From: Choristoneura fumiferana
Taxonomy: Eukaryota > Arthropoda > Insecta > Lepidoptera > Tortricidae
DNA length: 64,000 bases
Assembly: GCF_025370935.1 (NCBI RefSeq)
Contig: NC_133481.1
Span: 9,265,038 to 9,329,037 of the forward strand
Direction: 5' to 3'
Shown: positions 9,804-22,500 of the stretch, one piece after another
Numbering within the stretch: position 1 is the first letter of the stretch
Layout: each line of letters opens with the position of its first letter
Program-made: the position numbers and the translations under genes
Notes under the pieces: model-generated
What the model was told of the DNA's origin: nothing
Database searches by the model: none
What the model saw: only the letters and a program-made list of their open reading frames with translations

Positions 9804-12800
9804 ATGACATCGTTCGAAGCCAAATTTGATGTAAGTATTCTTTACGAAAGTTACAGTATGCAATGAAGAAAATTCAGTATGTGACTGTAAACACCCTAAT
9901 TTTGTTTCAAAAGGCTGTATTGTCGGTTCAGTGAAACTAAATTATTAGCTAACAAACCTTTATGCGTATATTTTTTCAACATTGAAATGTAATTTACTTT
10001 TACACGTTATTTTTACTCAGTAAATATTGATGATAATGAGTCATGAATTTTACTGTTACAAACACAACTTCACCGATCTAGTACCTAATCTGCAACAATT
10101 TTCACATTTTTCATGGAACCGGCTCACGGGTTAAAGCATATATTCATTAGTTTATAATATTATCTCCATTTGAAGTAGAAGTGATACTTTGATATTTAAA
10201 TATCTTGTACTTAATAATGTGCAAAAATTTAACCAAACACAAAAAGAATTGTCATTTTTTTTTATCAGTTACATCAGTAACATCATGCTCAATATCAAAA
10301 AAAGTTTGATAAAATAAAACTAAAACAAAACCTGTTTATATTATTTCAGATGTACCCTGCAGGAGACGTAGGCGTGGTGGAGGGTGAGATGAATGTGCCA
10401 ACACGAGGAGTACCCTCTGGAGACAGCATGGAATTTAATACACTTGATGAGCCTATTAAAGAAACATTTGTAAGTTACATTCAGAGTTTGATTGTGTTTT
10501 AGATTAGAGAAATTATCTCAGTAATTGCAAAAATACTTCTTCCCACAGCAGAAGTTTTAGAAAAAGACTTGTATTATGTTATTAATTAAGTTACTATGAT
10601 TAAGTTCATTCAACTTTTTTTAATTTTAGCTCCGAGACCTTAGAGCTGTTGGCAACAAGTTCTACCATGTCCTGATACCCAGAGAAAAGACCAGTTTGTT
10701 AAAAGAATGTAAGTTCTTATTTATTTTAGTTCTGAAATTCAACATCATGCATTGGCATAGGTATCTAGGGATATTTTCCAGGGGGGCCTGGCCTGGATTT
10801 TTGTGTGAAGATATCACTATTATAGAATTTCAAATCCAGTAGTCCTACATCCTTGGGTCTTCACTGAAAAAGTAAAAAACTAAATTTCATTGTGTCAACT
10901 TGCAATGGAACGAAGTATACTGAAACTGAGAAAAATACAAAAAACAAGAAATGCAGACATCCACATGAAAAATAAATTAACAGATGCTCTACATTTTAGT
11001 TTGAAACAGAAGTGGAACTGGGCAGGGCACTTGTCCAGGTACAATAAGAGATGGACTCACCAAACAGCTAAATGGCAGGGCCCAAATGGCAAAAAAAATC
11101 TGGGAAGACAGAAGAAGAAATGGGCAGATGACATAATAAACACAGCAGGAATAAGTTGGGTGCATATGGCCAAAGACAGGGAAAGGTGGAAAAGAATGGA
11201 GGAGGCTTTTAGCCATAGGGGAGCAATATAAAAAAAAAGTTTGCAGTAGGATATGTATATATTAAAAATATATATATATATATTTTAAGAATAGCATGGT
11301 GGATGGGTGTTTTACAAAAAAAGTGCATCCTTTCTTTTTTTAAATTTTACTCAGAATCAAGAGCACAGTCGATTCTAATAGTTTAAAAAAATGTCCCCAA
11401 AAAAATTTCAGTTTTGCAACGTTTTTTTCATATACTCAGTATGGTCTTGACAAAACTGACTCATAAAATGAAAACAGAAGGTGAATTTAAGTAGCCTTTT
11501 TGCGGGGGGGGGTTAATAACAAAAATCACAAGTAAATTAGTTGCACACTTATAGGCCGTGCTAGACATCCCATATGGGTTTAAGATGAAAATAATGAAAA
11601 TTACATACATTAATTTGCTTTCAAACCAACTTTTACCATTGAATTTGATCTTATGTGGTGTTTCAGGGGACTTATGGGGCCCATTGCTGCTCTGCACATT
11701 GATGGCAACAATCCTTCAAGGTTCTGCGGAGAGAGCAGATAACTCGAACGATGGAGGCCCGGAGTTTGCAGAAGTGTTTGTTCTAGTGTGGATAGGTGCT
11801 GCTGTGGTTACTATCAACTCCAAGCTGTTAGGTGGCAACATGTAAGTTATTAATGATTGTTTTTTTTTTAACTCAACTTTCTGCTTATGATTTTTGAAAT
11901 GATTTTTTCAATAAGAATCAACAATTTGATCAAATGTTCCTTTATCAAAAATTATCATGAAAAACAGCTTTAGAAAATATATGTTAAATATTTTAAAAAC
12001 GAAAGAAAGAGGAAGAGAAATGAATAGAAAATCAATATTAAAATATATAAAATTCTCGGGTCACAATGTTTGTGACCAAACAACGGTGTGACCGATTTTA
12101 TGTTTTTTTTGTGTATATTCGATAGGTCTGCGAATAGGACTTAAAACCATTTTTCATACTTCTACGTGGACGGAGTCATGGGCAACAGCTAATATTCTAT
12201 TACTTGAACAAAAAAACTGGTTTCTCAGCCTTTTCAACCACCAATTGATTTCTTAATTCAATGCAAACAATTGTAAAGGTGAGTTTCACTCTTCCCAGAA
12301 AAGCCAAAAAACTGTGTGTTCCTTTCAATCAAAAATATGCTTAAAACGTATAATAATGGAAAAAAAATCATGATTTCAACCACACATTAACATTCTTCAA
12401 CCTTGGTCTTGCTAATCTGGGGGCCCTAGGCAAGAAATAAAAAATAAATAATAATAATAATATTTTATTGATCAAAAGAGAGATTGTAGGTACATAATTT
12501 AGTTAAGTTACTGACCACTGAACTAGGTATAAACCTGTATCTCAGCTGTCAGCATCTACTCCCAAATTCATTACAATCATGATCAGTCATTTAAAATGAT
12601 TAGAAAACTAGATGTTTTCTATCGCGTACACACGTACATTGGAAAATATGTATTTGTTTTAGTAATACGATACGATGAAAATACCTAAAAACGCGCGCGT
12701 TCTGACCAACCTATCTTGAGCTGTCGCGCTTCGGCTTCGACCCTATCCTCCTTCTTCCCCATATCCATTTTGATTACTGATTAGTGTTAAAAACTCGGTA

Positions 12801-15142
12801 AGCCCCGCGTACATTCATATTTTACTAACTTTATGCATGTATTAATACCACGGGATACCCGTAAAAATAACAAATTTGGAGTTGAAATAAAAAATACAAA
12901 AAGACTCCAAAAACCAATCATAATTTAATGGATTTGATAAGGTTTTTATGTGCTCCCCTGATATTAGAAAAGTAACCGAATTCCTACAAAGTAATATTTT
13001 CTCTACTATAAATATGACAACTTTCACCATCTACGAAGTATTTATATTTTCATCACACTTGCTCGTAAACAGTGTCGTAACATGCAGGCTACCTTGCATG
13101 CAACCCCCCAAATAAAACCCTCGACCCATGAAACCCGTGGTCGGTAAATGAGTTTGTTACTGTATGGTGTGCTGCAGCGCCTGCAGCGCGCGGCGCGCAT
13201 ACGTCGGGCACATGCTGTGGGGGGGGAGGGCGTGGAGCTGGCGCTGCCAAGAGAGCAGTCAGCGGTATCGGCAATTTTACTCGCAAATGTGATGAAAAAC
13301 ATTGTATGTCGCACGGGCGGTACTAGAATTACGAACATCGACTCATTAAAGCCATCAGTCTTCGACTTCGGGCTTCTAATAGACTCTCGTTCGTAATTCC
13401 TTATTTACCGCCCTTAAGACATAATGTACTATTATTTTCATAGAACCACATGATGCGTTATTTCATATATTACTTTGGCATCACTAACCAAATAGTATAG
13501 TTTTAGTTATAAGTCATGTATTTAATGCCATGTGAATTAACCCTTGCTTATGAACAAGAAGAGAGAGCACACAGTGAGGTAAATCCGTAAATATTTTGAC
13601 TAGACAAGCTGATTTCGTTGTCACCACAACACTGTAAGTAAACGATTTTTCATTTTCTTTTTACATTTTGAATTTTGTGGTAAGCTATGGAATTTATCAA
13701 ATCATCTGTTTAAATAAATAACAAGAACTAAAATTACAAAATGTTAATAATTCACTTTATTTCATTACTTTATTAGTTCATGCCCACCTGAGGCAGAATA
13801 AAGCAATAAGCTTTTGGTAAAAAATACGTTTTTGCTGACTGTACTTTTTGTCGAATTTACCTGCATTGTCACCCAAACTACATTTGTATACCAAATAACC
13901 ATTGAAGATGAAGAAGTCCGTCTTGCAGAGACGATCCTGGCCGAACTACCAGATTATTGTATTGTCGCGCAATTTACATAAGTATACCAAATTTCAAGTC
14001 AATCCGACTAGTGAAAGTTGATCGAATTCAACTTGCAAGATTTGACTACAGACTATGGGACAGACAGACAGACAATGGGACAGGTGAATCTAAATAAAAG
14101 CTTGTAATATAGACTAGTTTCTTATCTCATGACAATTAAAAACAAATACATTTTAGGGCACCCTATGATAAAGTACGGTCGCGGAACACGAAGAGTTTCG
14201 CAACAGACTCATAGTGAAAGGTCATTGTACTAAATTCTTCGTGCTCCGCGACCAGACTTTAGCTGTAATACTAAATTTTGAGCCTCTAGCTCTGTGGCTT
14301 AGGAAGTGCGTCACCTGTCAGTATGGCTTGATACTAGACCGAAAGTACAGGTACAAAAGCGTTAGGTATATACCGGTTTTTTGATACCAGTTTCAAGCCC
14401 TATCTGTCAGATACGGCACTGTTTTATATTTATGGAGTAATATTAATAGTTCTCAAGGGTCATTCTGCTTGTGTTCCAGCTCCTTTTTCCAGTCGGTGTG
14501 TGTCCTAGGCTACTGCCTGTTCCCCATCGCTCTGGCGCTAATCATCTGCCGCGTGATGCTGTTCACTACGCAGAACACCTTCCTGTTCTTTCTACGCTTC
14601 GTCATATCTATGATCGGATTTATGTGGGCTACTTTTGGTGAGTACGGACGATTTTTTGTACTTACATAGAAATTAACAGTCTTCAAGAAAGGAGGTTCTC
14701 ATTTTGATGGTATTTTTCTACTTTTGTTGAATTAATTGTTTGTATAGCTAGCAGGGCTTGAAACCGTTACCTAAATATCGGTATTATTGGTGGTTTTAAT
14801 CCATGGTTACAAAAGAAATACCGGTATTACCGGTATCGGTGTTCTCCGTACCGATTTGAAGTCCTGATGGCTAATTACTTGAGTTGCCAGCCTTACTTAA
14901 AAAACCTTATGTGCCATTAATTGCAAATGGTAGGTCCCATTCAACTTTCCGAACTTTACGGAATATGATAGACATATTTAGGTTATGCTTACCAAGCTAT
15001 CTGAACTTTGTTTTTCTTTCCAGCGGCCACAAAGTTCTTAGGTGATAGCCAACCCGAGGGAAAGAAGGCCCTCGCAGTGTATCCCATATGCCTCTTCTAT
15101 TTCATCCTTTCGTGGCTGGTCGTCTCGCACAGTAACGTTTAA
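9804..15142 (+). CDS. YIPF6: Protein YIPF6 (Yip1 domain family, Golgi)
   Basis: Exons are 9804-9830, 10350-10469, 10630-10708, 11667-11841, 14480-14637 and 15024-15142. They total 678 nt, giving 225 aa plus stop (human YIPF6 is 236 aa), and all splice phases agree. The cytosolic N-terminus contains the family block TLDEPIKETFLRDLRAVGNK (exon 2/3 join). Then follow WDLWGPLLLCT (about 76), DGGPEFAEVFVLVW (about 100), NSKLLGGNISFFQS (exon 4/5 join) and FLGDSQPEGKKALAVYP near the end, all close to vertebrate YIPF6. Five hydrophobic segments fill residues about 80-223, as in Yip1 proteins, which act in Golgi organisation and ER-Golgi vesicle traffic with Rab GTPases. The large intron 4 (11842-14479) is full of repeats. 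Confidence 0.97.
10885..11230 (+). pseudogene. RTE-like non-LTR retrotransposon, C-terminal fragment
   Basis: It lies inside YIPF6 intron 3. A 113-codon frame reads AMERSILKLRKIQ, WNWAGHLSRYNKRW, LGRQKKKWADDI and KDRERWKRMEEAF. This is the hallmark C-terminus of RTE-like reverse transcriptases (AMER, KWxWAGHxxR, GRPxxRWxDDI, DRxxWRxxEEA). Only the tail is present and the catalytic YADD domain is absent. It is followed by AT-rich microsatellite (11255-11290), as expected for a 5'-truncated insertion. The frame is still open, so the insertion may be fairly young. Confidence 0.85.
11294..11480 (-). repeat. Interspersed repeat shared with 45875-46105
   Basis: The blocks ACTCAGAATCAAGAGCACA, CGATTCTAATAGT and CAGTTTTGCAACGTTTTTTT recur in opposite orientation at 45875-46105. 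It lies in YIPF6 intron 3. There are no terminal repeats or coding sequence, so the family is unassigned. Confidence 0.65.
12842..12935 (-). repeat. SINE family B end fragment
   Basis: GGGATACCCGTAAAAATAAC, TTGGAGTTGAAATAAAAAAT and the AGACTCC block match the end of the copy at 41610-41825 in reverse and the region 28020-28085 directly. The tRNA-like head is not present here. It lies in YIPF6 intron 4. Confidence 0.6.
13148..13290 (+). other. GC-rich open patch in YIPF6 intron 4, unassigned
   Basis: This is a sharply GC-rich stretch in otherwise AT-rich intron DNA. One frame reads VLQRLQRAARIRRAHA followed by VELALPREQSAVSA. It looks protein-like but I cannot place it in a family. It has no convincing splice sites in phase with YIPF6, so it is not an added exon of that gene. 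It could be a captured gene fragment carried by a mobile element or a chance GC-rich frame. Confidence 0.25.
13304..13411. repeat. Short inverted repeat, MITE remnant
   Basis: GGGCGGTACTAGAATTACGA at about 13314 pairs with TCGTTCGTAATTCC and ACCGCCC ending near 13412. The arms are about 25 bp, interrupted, with an 60-bp loop. It lies in YIPF6 intron 4, directly after the GC-rich patch. Confidence 0.5.
14177..14254. repeat. Hairpin element in YIPF6 intron 4
   Basis: GGTCGCGGAACACGAAGA at the left pairs with TCTTCGTGCTCCGCGACC at the right, leaving a loop of about 40 bp. It lies about 225 bp upstream of exon 5. Confidence 0.7.
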
Positions 15143-16559
15143 ACGTACTAACGTACACTAACATAAGTGATTATGTGTATTTATTATTGTGATACAGACA
15201 ATTTACTAGGTTAATTATGTGAATAATTGATGTAAATTAAGTCATTAGTTATTGACTGTTATACTATTTGATCGGATCAATTTCAATCAGTCTTGTGTAT
15301 TTATAATTCTCTCAGAATGTCATCGATCTTGTCTTGCCAAAATTGCTAGCTTGTATACTCATGCATGGCCTGATAGTCCGGAGTTTAGGTATTGTACCTA
15401 CATAGTTGTACACAATACTAAATTCCTTAGATTTCATAATAAGGACTGTCGGTTGCCTTGGCTTTTGGGACTTTACGTGACCACAAGTTTTATGTGGTTT
15501 TATTTCAAACGACAATCTTGGCATGACGACAATGACACGCAAGTCTGTTGTATATTATTTTTGATGAAATTTAACTATTTATTGAACAGCATTAACATTC
15601 CAATCAGTGTAGTCGATGTCTCCGAATTACTTCACTGCGCGCCGCAGTTTTTGTACACCTATGAATTAAAAGGCTATTTTCCGTCAAATTCAGTTTTTAT
15701 TGAAATCCTTATAAAACATTAAATGGGTCTAAAAATACACAGTAAATTGGAATTCGAGATTTTACATTAATTACGGCGAGTAGCCGGGTCATATAAATAT
15801 TTAAAATATATATATGGCATATCTTAACTAGAATAGTTTTCTCACCACAACATACAATAGTATGAGTATGACACAACATTTATTACCTTTAGTATCCTTT
15901 AGTACAACACTACTACTTCAATTGCTACCAAGTAACTTGTTGACATTTATTAGTTACTTATCAGGATTGCAAATATCAAGACTTATTTTGACACAGCTGA
16001 AAAACAATCATAAAGATGATTTCTTGGCTTCACCTTTAAATATTCTGGCATATTTAGATATTGATTACATCAATACCAGGCTCAATAAATACCTAGTCTA
16101 TGCGTGATAACAGTATAAACAAAAGACATTTGTTTTGTTAAATGCAAACGTAATTTAATTATTTATTTGCAAAAAATATTGCCTTTGTCCATACAGTTCC
16201 ACAATTTTATCATATAAATATTTATTCAAATAACATACATACCTATATAACATGCAAAATTAGGAAAAACTTAGTGGCTTTCTAAAGCACATTTATATGA
16301 CCTCTTCACGTATCCATATTTCCTCTTAAACTACACTTTTAACTGCTTCAAAATTGTGTTTTTCGCTTTAAATTGTAATGTAAGGTACATTTTATCATTT
16401 AAATACTTTAAATAGGTAAATAATACGTATCAACAACACATTTGGAAAGTAGTTTAAGTAAAACGACCACATTGTCAAAGCAGTTTCACTACTAGGTACA
16501 CTGAACTAGGTAATATAATTCTCTAAGATTATACGTAGTTATGTGTGTTTGCGTTAGAA
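15143..16559. other. Convergent 3' flanks of YIPF6 and trehalose synthase
   Basis: The two genes end tail to tail across 1.4 kb, so this stretch should hold both 3' UTRs. A 156-codon plus-strand frame (15252-15722) and an 81-codon frame (15862-16107) have no recognisable motifs and lie where the YIPF6 3' UTR would be. On the minus strand an AATAAA occurs near 16160, about 400 bp past the trehalose synthase stop, and is a plausible poly(A) signal. No repeat family of the window was recognised here. Confidence 0.55.
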
Positions 16560-19500
16560 TTAACTTGATTCGGAGCCACTAGAGTTTTTGTCTGGGCTTT
16601 GCGGAGGGGTGTTTCTAGGCGATGTCTTGGGTGGGATTTGGTACGTCATGTGCATGTGGAAGGAATCTTTTGCTTTTCTAGCATTTTTGTACGTCAAAGA
16701 GTTGGCTCTGGGTTTACGTCTGGAGAAATGTCTCTCGACCCACTTAAGCATGGCCAAGACTGAGTCCGTAGACGACAGTCGCCGCTCAGCAGAAGTTTTA
16801 GTGATGTGGGACGATGCTATACGGAACGTAGCCGCCATACCTTTCAGGGCCTGAGAATAAGAAAATAATGCTATAGGTCCTATAGTATAGGAAGACGGCT
16901 AAATACATAGGTGAACTAATGGATGAAGAAATAAAATGCATTAATTTTAATAGTTAATGCGAAAGTATGAAAAGGTATGGTATACGTAACCATTTGATTC
17001 TCTACCGATCATGGCAAAATATGCTCAATTACCTATACCTGCAGAGGATATGTAAAATACTCGTATTTCTACCGTTTGAATACTACATTAATTTGAGATG
17101 TAGTTGGAAAGTCCCCCAATGTCAAAATTATCTAACAGGAAGAATGTATTAATGTGGTTTATAATTACCAGCATAGCGTCTTCGTCGGTGTTGTCGTCGC
17201 CGGCGTATATAATCCTAATGCGCTCACTCCAGTCCAATCCAAAAGCGGTTCTTAGGATGTAAATGGATGCACGACCTGGCAGAAATAAAATAAAAAGTTA
17301 TGGAATTACCTAGTAAACTTCTGACATTATAGGGCTGAAATGGAACATAGGCTTGGCTTTTCCAGGGCGACAATCGAGAAATGTTCAGCTTGGTAGTGAT
17401 AGCTGCGCTGTTAAGTTTGAGTATTTGGCGCATTTCCTCCTTTTCTTGAGAAAAACTTGGTGTCTTGTTCGTAACGACATTTCTACTCGCCAATCTGAGT
17501 CAGTCTGAGCTTTGCCAATAGGTGTACTGGCAAATGGCGTGCAAATTTTACTTAATGTTACAGCCTCCAGTTTCTCACCTTTATTCCACTGTACGGGTGG
17601 TTTAGCCTCGATGGCGCAGTGCGCGGCGGCGGGCGTGAAACCAGCTGCGGCGATCAGCTCTCGCGCCTTATCGGCCAGGGCGGCGCGCTTGGGCAGCGGC
17701 GTCTCGCGGAAGTGGAATGTCAGCAGCGCCCCTTTGTTCTCCACCCACGCGCCGTCTTTGCACACCTGTACATTTAGGCGGTTAAATTGAAGGAAAAACA
17801 ACTGAAAATCTGTTGAGGGACTGAAAACCATCGCTGCGCAATGCAGGCTTGTGCTTGCAAACAAATTTGTCGAGCTGAAATGACAATCTTTTGCAGGAGG
17901 CTGGGCAGAAAGAGGCGAGGTGCGAAATTGGCTCTAGAACGATTCGAGCTTATAATTCATTCATTATCTTAAACTAGTCGTATGCAACTGTTGCCACTTC
18001 CTCGTTAATTTCTAATCGGCTCCGTAGCAAAATTTCGAAAATAGAAAAAAAATCTCTAAGTACGATATTCCTAAAGACAAAACTGCGAAAATCAAAATTT
18101 ATGATGTACCTACATTTCTGGTGTGCAGTTATTACCTGTTCTTGCAAGGATTTGAGCAACTCCGTCACCTTGCCTTGCATCGCTGTTGGCATTGGATGTA
18201 CAAATTTGCTGCCATCGGGGTGTAAGATTTCCAAACCGTGATTACCAGCATACGTTATGCCTTCGATGCCCACCTAAACAATAAGAAATTGGGATTAAGT
18301 TTAGTTTGATTCAGTCTTTGGTGCCGAGATGAATCTGAGGCCCTCTGCAAAAGTTGATACGAGATAAGCATTGGTTTTCCACATGGGCCCGTGGCAAACT
18401 CATCGGATGAGGGTCCTTCCTCAATGTTAAGAAGTGCATCAACTGCCACTGTCTCATCCGTAGGCCCAAACAGGTTCGGCTCCCAAGAGGTTGGGTAGAA
18501 GTTTTAGCCATCCTGATATCCTACTGTTATTAGGTACATCAATCGGCTAAACAATTGAGGATAGCAGGAAAATAAACAAATTTAAATTATTCGTACAAAA
18601 ATATTATTAACAAAGAAATATAGAAAATAGGGTACGCAACTACCCATTTAATTGGAATCAAATGTGTTCTTAAGTACACTGTTGAAATTATTAGTGAACA
18701 TACTGGGATGTCGCAGCGGCTATTGGTGTTACGCGTAGTATTTGACTTTGACTATTAGAAGATAAATATATGCACATCGGCAGCCCGGCCCCTTTACATT
18801 GACTACGCAAACATTACGTAACATTTAACTAAGATACCACATAACCAGGTTACCACAATAAACCGTAGTACATACTCAAGATACATATAATGTAATACAT
18901 AAATATTTTTGTTTTATGTCGTACGTGATAATGCGAGTCAAAGTTCGTACGATAATAGAGACCTTGCAGATACTCAAGGCACTGTGGTACATTCACACCC
19001 ACAAAAGCCGTTAATTTTATTTGTTATGGCATATCTTGAAAGTTGTTTGCTTTCGTTCGGGTCGTCATTTATTTTCAGTGCTTTGATGATGCAAAGAGAT
19101 AGGTATAGATTGTATCGTTATTTCGATACAATACTAATAATAAAATAATTACCTACTACTCGCTAGGCCATGCTATCTACCGACTACTCTACTTAATTAT
19201 TGTCTTCTTTCTTCTTTAGCATTATTAGTGCTTTAGTAGGTACGTGCGCTTCTACACGCGCGCACAAATTATTACCCCTATTAGGTAATTAAGCGTGTAC
19301 ATAAGTATTTATCAGGGGGGAGGGGTTCAAATGTTTCAGAATGACGTAGAGAAGAGATCGTAGAGAGTATCTACTGAGGTAAGAAAAATGAATGCATATG
19401 TCTCTCCCTTTTTGCCCTACATGGCAGGAGCACAGACGTGCCCCAGATAGAAGATACTGAATGGCAAGCAATCCAGGTCATTTAAAAAAAATGATTATTT

Positions 19501-22500
19501 AAACTCCGCAATGCACGTTCCTAAGTAGGTACTACAAATTAAATAAGTAAACAGTATCAAAGGTTTTCGTTAGTAAACAAGTTAATTAGCTATGAATACT
19601 TGATCACTATGTTCACACCGTTTCATCACGCCCCGGGTCATGATTGACTTAGATAAGGTTGACGTCAACTAATAACATATGTTTTATACACGTGCAAAAC
19701 TACTTTAAAATGACCTATTAGGAGGTCGATACTTCAATTTCAAGAATTACGTAAGTAGGTGCACATACTTTCAAGTGCTGCATGCGATTTTACGATTAAA
19801 AAATAGAATGTCGTACCTATTCAGGGACCCGAATTTTAGTTAGAAGACGCATGTCAACTGTCTTGCGTGTCAATCTTAATTTTGATTTTATGCCAAAAAA
19901 ATCATAAACCTTTGCTTTCGGACTCGCGTATTGCAAAAACGTAAATTGTGCAGATAGATTTAAATAATTCTAATACGATTAGGTATAGACCGATTGTCGT
20001 ATTCAAGAAGTGATACATTCGGTTCTCATATACTTATTCCATCTAACTTACGTCATCCATTCCAATATAAATCCATGGTAGAGTCCTCCAACTGAATGTG
20101 TAAATTTTATTTATTTATTTTATAAAACACATACAGTCATACATTAATGGGTATACAAGTAAACCAAAAACAATATAAAGACCTAAAGTTAGTTAGTTAG
20201 GTTTTACGGCCTGGCCACGAACTCGCGCGACTTGCGGCAGCGGCAGCGGTGAGCGGCGAGCGGCCGTAACAAATTCAAAAGACGCTTGAAGCATGCCACG
20301 AGCCACCGCGGCCGGCGACGTCGCGCGCGATTTTACTCCATGCCACGACTCAGAGCGGCGCGAACGGCGTTATTAGCGGGACGCATCGGGCGGTAAAACA
20401 AGGAACAAAATTTTTTAGACGATTCGCGCACGACAAAATGGATACAGAACTATTTGTATCACCGAAATTTTAAATAGGCCCGCCTTATGGCTGTCGAAAC
20501 ATCCTCAGCGTAAGTTGAGGCATGTGATCAAAAGACTTTGCTTTTTAACCGACTTCAAAAAAAGGAGGAGGTTATCAATTCGGCTGTTTTTTTTTATGTT
20601 TAGTTCGTGCACTCCTTCTCTGATATTCAAATTGTCCTGCCTGAAATATGAGCTACTTACTTTCGAAGCACTGAAGAGCAATTTTCGATAACGCCATTTT
20701 AATTTAAATACGTCCCTTCGGCTCGATACCGCTGAAGCTACTGCGAAGTACATGGCATGCTCGCCGCTCCGCTCTCCCTCGCCGCGCCGCCCGCCGCCCC
20801 GCTCACCGCTAAGACCAAAGTCGTGGCCAGGCCGTTAGAGCCTAAAGGGCTGGTCACAGTAGCGGCGTTAGGGTAGGGAGGGCGCGGTGGGGCGACCGCC
20901 CCGGGCGCCGGACCTAAAGGGGCGCCTGAAGCCTATACTTTCTAGGAAATTCCCAAAAGTTGGGGGCGCCGTGAAAATCTCACCCAGGGCGCTGGAAGTG
21001 CTAAAACATATAGTCGGCCACACCGTGAAATCAAACTGGATTATCTATTGCTGAATTCAGCATCTCAGTGGTGTTGAAAGTTGTCGTGACTTTTAACTCA
21101 GGGCTGTATTCAAGGGAGCGAGGCATTACGGGGCAATGCTCTACCTTAAAATACTATTGTCCGACTCCGACCTTAGGAAATACCATCGACTATGATAATA
21201 AATATAGTATAATATATGTTTATTCATAGTCAAGATCAGATCATGTCAATCTTAAATTCAGCTCTGGCTACGTTCCTGCTTATAACTCACCATATTCTTG
21301 ACATTCTCAACATTCCTCCCGGACACGATTGCAATGTAGACGTCAGACATGTTGGACAGCCGCTGCAGAGTATGTTTGGTTTCCAGGGGAAGAGTGGCCA
21401 GATCTGGATGAGGTGCGATCGGCGCCAGAGTACCGTCATAATCCAAGAGCAGGGCTAATTTCTGCGTGTAGCCGATGTATCTGCAAACAATAAACGTTTG
21501 TAAGAGATTACCTTCTAGAAAATGGTATTGCCCATATCAGCTGTAGAACAGTTTCATCTGCATAAAGCAACATTTATAGGAAGTGCCACGAGAGTTGAAG
21601 TGAATGATTTCACACACAACTAGGTAATACATGAAGAACTGATTGCATAAATAGTGAATGAATAAAATGAATGAGTAAATGTCAAAATCCCGCTGTATAA
21701 TTTAGGCACTATTGCATTAGGTTATAACCTGTAATGATAGTTGCTCGTGTATGAAATAAATAAATAACATTTTCTTGTGTGCATGACCTCTGATGTCACT
21801 ACCTGTAACATTGCTTATTGGTAAACACCAAAGATTATTTGCTTGATTGCTCACGGCACCATTCTACTACCAAATATTATAAATGCGACATAACTATCTG
21901 CTGATATATATAAACTAATTGTTATTTTTTTTTACAAACAGCCTAAAACTTAACAAACTTACCTACCTACATAAAATAAAATATAACCTAAAACTAAAAC
22001 AAATTACATAAAGAGTAGGTTGCCTAAGAGGTCCTTAGGCAAGGTCCTGAAGATGCTGGAAGCGTTTCCTCTTTGAATAGCTAGGCTAATTATTTGTCCG
22101 AGGAAGCTGCCAGCTCTTCGGTCACCTGTGACGTCTACTAATCTTTTCAAAATGTCTTTAAAAAGTTTTAAAGCGCTAGGACCAAGGGTCTCGGCACCGA
22201 ATGGGCCAAAGTCATATTCGGTGCCTTGCCTAGACCCCTTGTATTTGGATAATTTTGTCTCTTCAGCCGCTTCGGATGCTGCACCGGCTCTGTTGCAGGT
22301 TCCATGGAGATGAGAAGGAGCCAGCGTGTCAGAGCAAGTGGTGTCCCACACAAGCACACGAACACGACCCATCTTCCATGGAATCAGACTCATGCCATCC
22401 GGTCTCTTACCATCGTCTCTTCAATACCTGCGGGCTCAAGTAACGAAGGCACGTTGACGGTGGCAACTTGCCGAGGAACCGGCGTATTATGTCATTAATT

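Noticed and set aside
17512..17790. 92-codon plus-strand frame opposite trehalose synthase exon 10
   Set aside because: It is the antisense shadow of a strongly conserved GC-rich exon.
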